A DNA stretch of 64,000 nucleotides from the NCBI RefSeq assembly GCF_007995055.1, contig NZ_VOQQ01000001.1:1302001-1366000 (forward strand), read 5' to 3'. Source of the DNA: Sphingosinicella ginsenosidimutans. Its GTDB lineage: Bacteria > Pseudomonadota > Alphaproteobacteria > Sphingomonadales > Sphingomonadaceae. The notes beneath the pieces were generated by a model. The model saw nothing but the letters and a program-made list of their open reading frames with translations, was not told the origin of the DNA and ran no database searches. Both the position numbers and the translations under genes were made by a program. Positions 62,448-64,000 of this stretch are shown here, in pieces. How positions within the stretch are numbered: position 1 is the stretch's first letter; every line of letters begins with the position of its first letter.

Positions 62448-63725
62448 TCACGGGATCCAGCGATCGAGGTCGGCGCGCAGATCGATGTCGCGCCAGATGC
62501 CGCCGAGATCGGCGACCAGCGCATTCTCCGCCGCCAGCGCCTCGATTGCGGCGCCGGTCATGATCCGGTAGCTGCGGTGCGGCACCGCGGCCAGAATCAG
62601 GTCGAAGGAGCCGGACGGCATCTCGGCGCTGACCTCCAGCCCGTGTTCGTGCCGGGCATGGTCCGGATCGGCGAGCGGGTCATGGATGGTGACGTCGTGA
62701 CCGAGCCAGGCCAGCCGCCGCACGACATCGACCACCTTGGAATTGCGAAGGTCCGGCACGTCGGCCTTGAAGGTGAGCCCGAGCACGAGCGCCTTGCCGG
62801 TCCGGCTCGCGCGCCGTGTGTGGAGCGTATCGGCAAGCCACGTGCCCATGCCGTCATTGATCGATCGGCCCGCCAGCACGACGCGCGGCAGGTGGCCGAC
62901 GCTCTGCGCGCAATGGCTGAGATAATAAGGATCGACGCCGATGCAGTGGCCGCCGACCAGCCCTGGCCGGAAGGGAAGGAAGTTCCATTTCGTCCCCGCG
63001 GCGTCGAGCACGTCGAGCGCCGACAGGCCGAGCTTGCCGAAAATCTGGGTGATCTCGTTGACGAAGGCGATGTTGATGTCGCGCTGGGCGTTCTCGATCA
63101 CCTTCGCGGCCTCGGCGGTGCGGATGGAGGCGGCCGTGAAGGTGCCGCCGCTGGTCACCCGCCCGTACATGTCGGCAAGCCGCGCGGCGACGTCGTCATT
63201 CTCGCCCGCGATCACCTTGATGATCCGGTCGACCGTATGTTCGCGGTCGCCCGGGTTGATCCGCTCCGGAGAGTAGCCGAGGAAGAAATCGCGGCCACGC
63301 ACCAGCCCCGAAAGCCGTTCGATCGCCGGGCCGCAAACCTCCTCCGTGACGCCGGGCCAGACCGTGCTTTCAAACACGACGATCGGCCGCCGTTTGGGAT
63401 CGAGCAACGGGGCGACCGTCTCGGCGGCGCCCAGCAAGGGCGACAGATCGGGCCGGTTGGCGTCGTCCACCGGGGTCGGCGCCGTGATGATGTAGATGTC
63501 GGCGGGAGGCAGCTCGGCGGCTTCCGAGGTCAGCCGCAAGGCGGACTGCCGCAGCCGCTCGGCGCCGATCTCGCCCGTGCGGTCGTGGCCTTCGCGCAGC
63601 TCGGCGATGCGCTGCGCGTCGATATCGAGCCCGGCGGTGGGAAAATGCTCGGCAAGCGCGACGGCCAGCGGCAGGCCCACATAGCCGAGGCCGATGACGG
63701 CAATGGTGGGCGCAGCAGTCGACAT
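62448..63725 (-). CDS. UDP-sugar 6-dehydrogenase, TviB/WbpO-like
   Basis: A 425-residue NAD-dependent enzyme that oxidises the 6-OH of a UDP-hexose to a uronate. IAVIGLGYVGLPLAVALAEHF is the Rossmann site. YSPERINPGD, AKVIENAQRDINIAFVNE and the catalytic cysteine in LVGGHCIGVDPYYL are present. The set matches UDP-GlcNAc/GalNAc dehydrogenases of the Vi-antigen TviB type better than UDP-glucose dehydrogenases, though this is by eye. It is the first gene of a two-gene operon with the 4-epimerase. Confidence 0.92.
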   Translation of the reverse strand: MSTAAPTIAVIGLGYVGLPLAVALAEHFPTAGLDIDAQRIAELREGHDRTGEIGAERLRQSALRLTSEAAELPPADIYIITAPTPVDDANRPDLSPLLGAAETVAPLLDPKRRPIVVFESTVWPGVTEEVCGPAIERLSGLVRGRDFFLGYSPERINPGDREHTVDRIIKVIAGENDDVAARLADMYGRVTSGGTFTAASIRTAEAAKVIENAQRDINIAFVNEITQIFGKLGLSALDVLDAAGTKWNFLPFRPGLVGGHCIGVDPYYLSHCAQSVGHLPRVVLAGRSINDGMGTWLADTLHTRRASRTGKALVLGLTFKADVPDLRNSKVVDVVRRLAWLGHDVTIHDPLADPDHARHEHGLEVSAEMPSGSFDLILAAVPHRSYRIMTGAAIEALAAENALVADLGGIWRDIDLRADLDRWIP

Positions 63726-63798
63726 TGCGGGGACCGTTACAGAAGCCTTCGGCCAAGATCAAAGGAGGATGAGCCGGCGCTTCCCGGGCGCCGGGCAA

Positions 63799-63828
63799 AA
63801 AAATAGCGGCCCGAGAGCCGCTATTTTT
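63799..63828. terminator. bidirectional rho-independent terminator
   Basis: AAAAATAGCGGC (63799-63810) and GCCGCTATTTTT (63817-63828) are exact inverse complements around a 6-base loop. With A tracts on the left and T tracts on the right it can stop transcription from both directions. It lies between the dehydrogenase start region and the small membrane gene at the right edge, whose message it should end. Confidence 0.92.
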
Positions 63829-63846
63829 CGTTCATCGCTCAGCCGA

Positions 63847-64000
63847 CTAGGGGCTGGACGGGCGGTCGCCACCATCGGAGGCGAGGGCAATGATGCCGGC
63901 GATGGCCGCAAGCACCGCAAGCAGCGGAATGACCCAGCCACCGGCGAGCTCATTCGCGTCGGTCGCGTTCGCGCCAGCGCGGGCGGAATGGGCCGTCGCG
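63847..64000 (-). CDS. small membrane protein, 3' part (cut by window edge)
   Basis: About 50 codons reach the right edge without a stop and end at TAG 63847-63849. The sequence has an Asn-Glu-Leu-Ala-Gly-Gly stretch, a single hydrophobic helix (WVIPLLAVLAAIAGIIALAS) and the tail DGGDRPSSP. This matches a small secreted or membrane protein type common in sphingomonads, with a signal peptide expected beyond the window. Function unknown. The bidirectional terminator follows its stop by 18 bases. Confidence 0.65.
   Translation of the reverse strand, partial: ATAHSARAGANATDANELAGGWVIPLLAVLAAIAGIIALASDGGDRPSSP

Overview
The window is chromosomal DNA from a GC-rich alphaproteobacterium, most likely a member of the Sphingomonadaceae. 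The assignment rests on gene content and order: a Rrf2-led suf operon with SufT and SufA, a single bifunctional RXKD-type RelA/SpoT, a CC_3452-type secreted protein, EgtB/EgtD without other egt genes, and a sphingan-like exopolysaccharide locus. It also rests on very strong G/C bias at third codon positions, which produces long false antisense frames. No tRNA, rRNA, CRISPR array, insertion sequence or prophage was recognised. No gene-free stretch exceeds about 265 bases.

Layout. 0-5.2 kb: end of an unknown gene, a small secreted protein, and a leftward pyrD-ggt-acyl-CoA synthetase group. 5.3-11.6 kb: a compact suf operon (rrf2-sufB-zinc ribbon-sufC-sufD-sufS-sufT-sufA). It carries three different palindromic repeats inside or across its coding sequence, the most striking being about 50 in-frame residues inside the SufC ATPase domain. 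11.6-13.9 kb: a subtilisin-like autotransporter with a lipobox and an 18-proline linker. 14-26.3 kb: housekeeping genes: a HAD nucleotidase, dapD, a TlpA-like thioredoxin, argH, an LptM-like lipoprotein, galU, a CorA/ZntB transporter, an HNH nuclease, gluQ, a HIG1 protein, a cobalamin adenosyltransferase, egtB-egtD (with a LexA-like box upstream), yggT, folD and marC. 26.3-31.8 kb: a surface-glycosylation set (two large GT-C-like membrane proteins, GtrA, a GT2 enzyme and a methyltransferase). 31.9-43.3 kb: cfa, rlmN, two tandem beta-barrel proteins, dnaN, rpoZ, an HxlR regulator divergent from a CC_3452 protein with paired palindromes between them, relA/spoT, wecB and kynA.

43.3-63.7 kb is a sugar-nucleotide and exopolysaccharide region. 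ManC, ManA, WecB, a UDP-sugar 6-dehydrogenase and a UDP-uronate 4-epimerase supply precursors; galU upstream supplies UDP-glucose. A polyprenyl glycosylphosphotransferase starts the repeat unit, a PssD/PssE-like pair and a GT4 enzyme extend it, and a Wzx-like flippase exports it. One or both of two Wzy/ligase-like proteins polymerise it, and Wza- and Wzc-like proteins control length and export. A Tat-targeted polysaccharide lyase, a TPR protein with a carbohydrate-binding-like C-terminus and an HprK-like kinase are also present. The kinase is the least expected member.

Recurring features are ATGA/GTGA stop-start overlaps inside operons, convergent neighbours that abut or overlap without a terminator, and several candidate promoters whose -10 lies only 6-7 bases before the start codon, suggesting leaderless messages. 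Functions are inferred from motifs read by eye. Coordinates of starts with GTG/TTG or no clear ribosome binding site are the least certain part.
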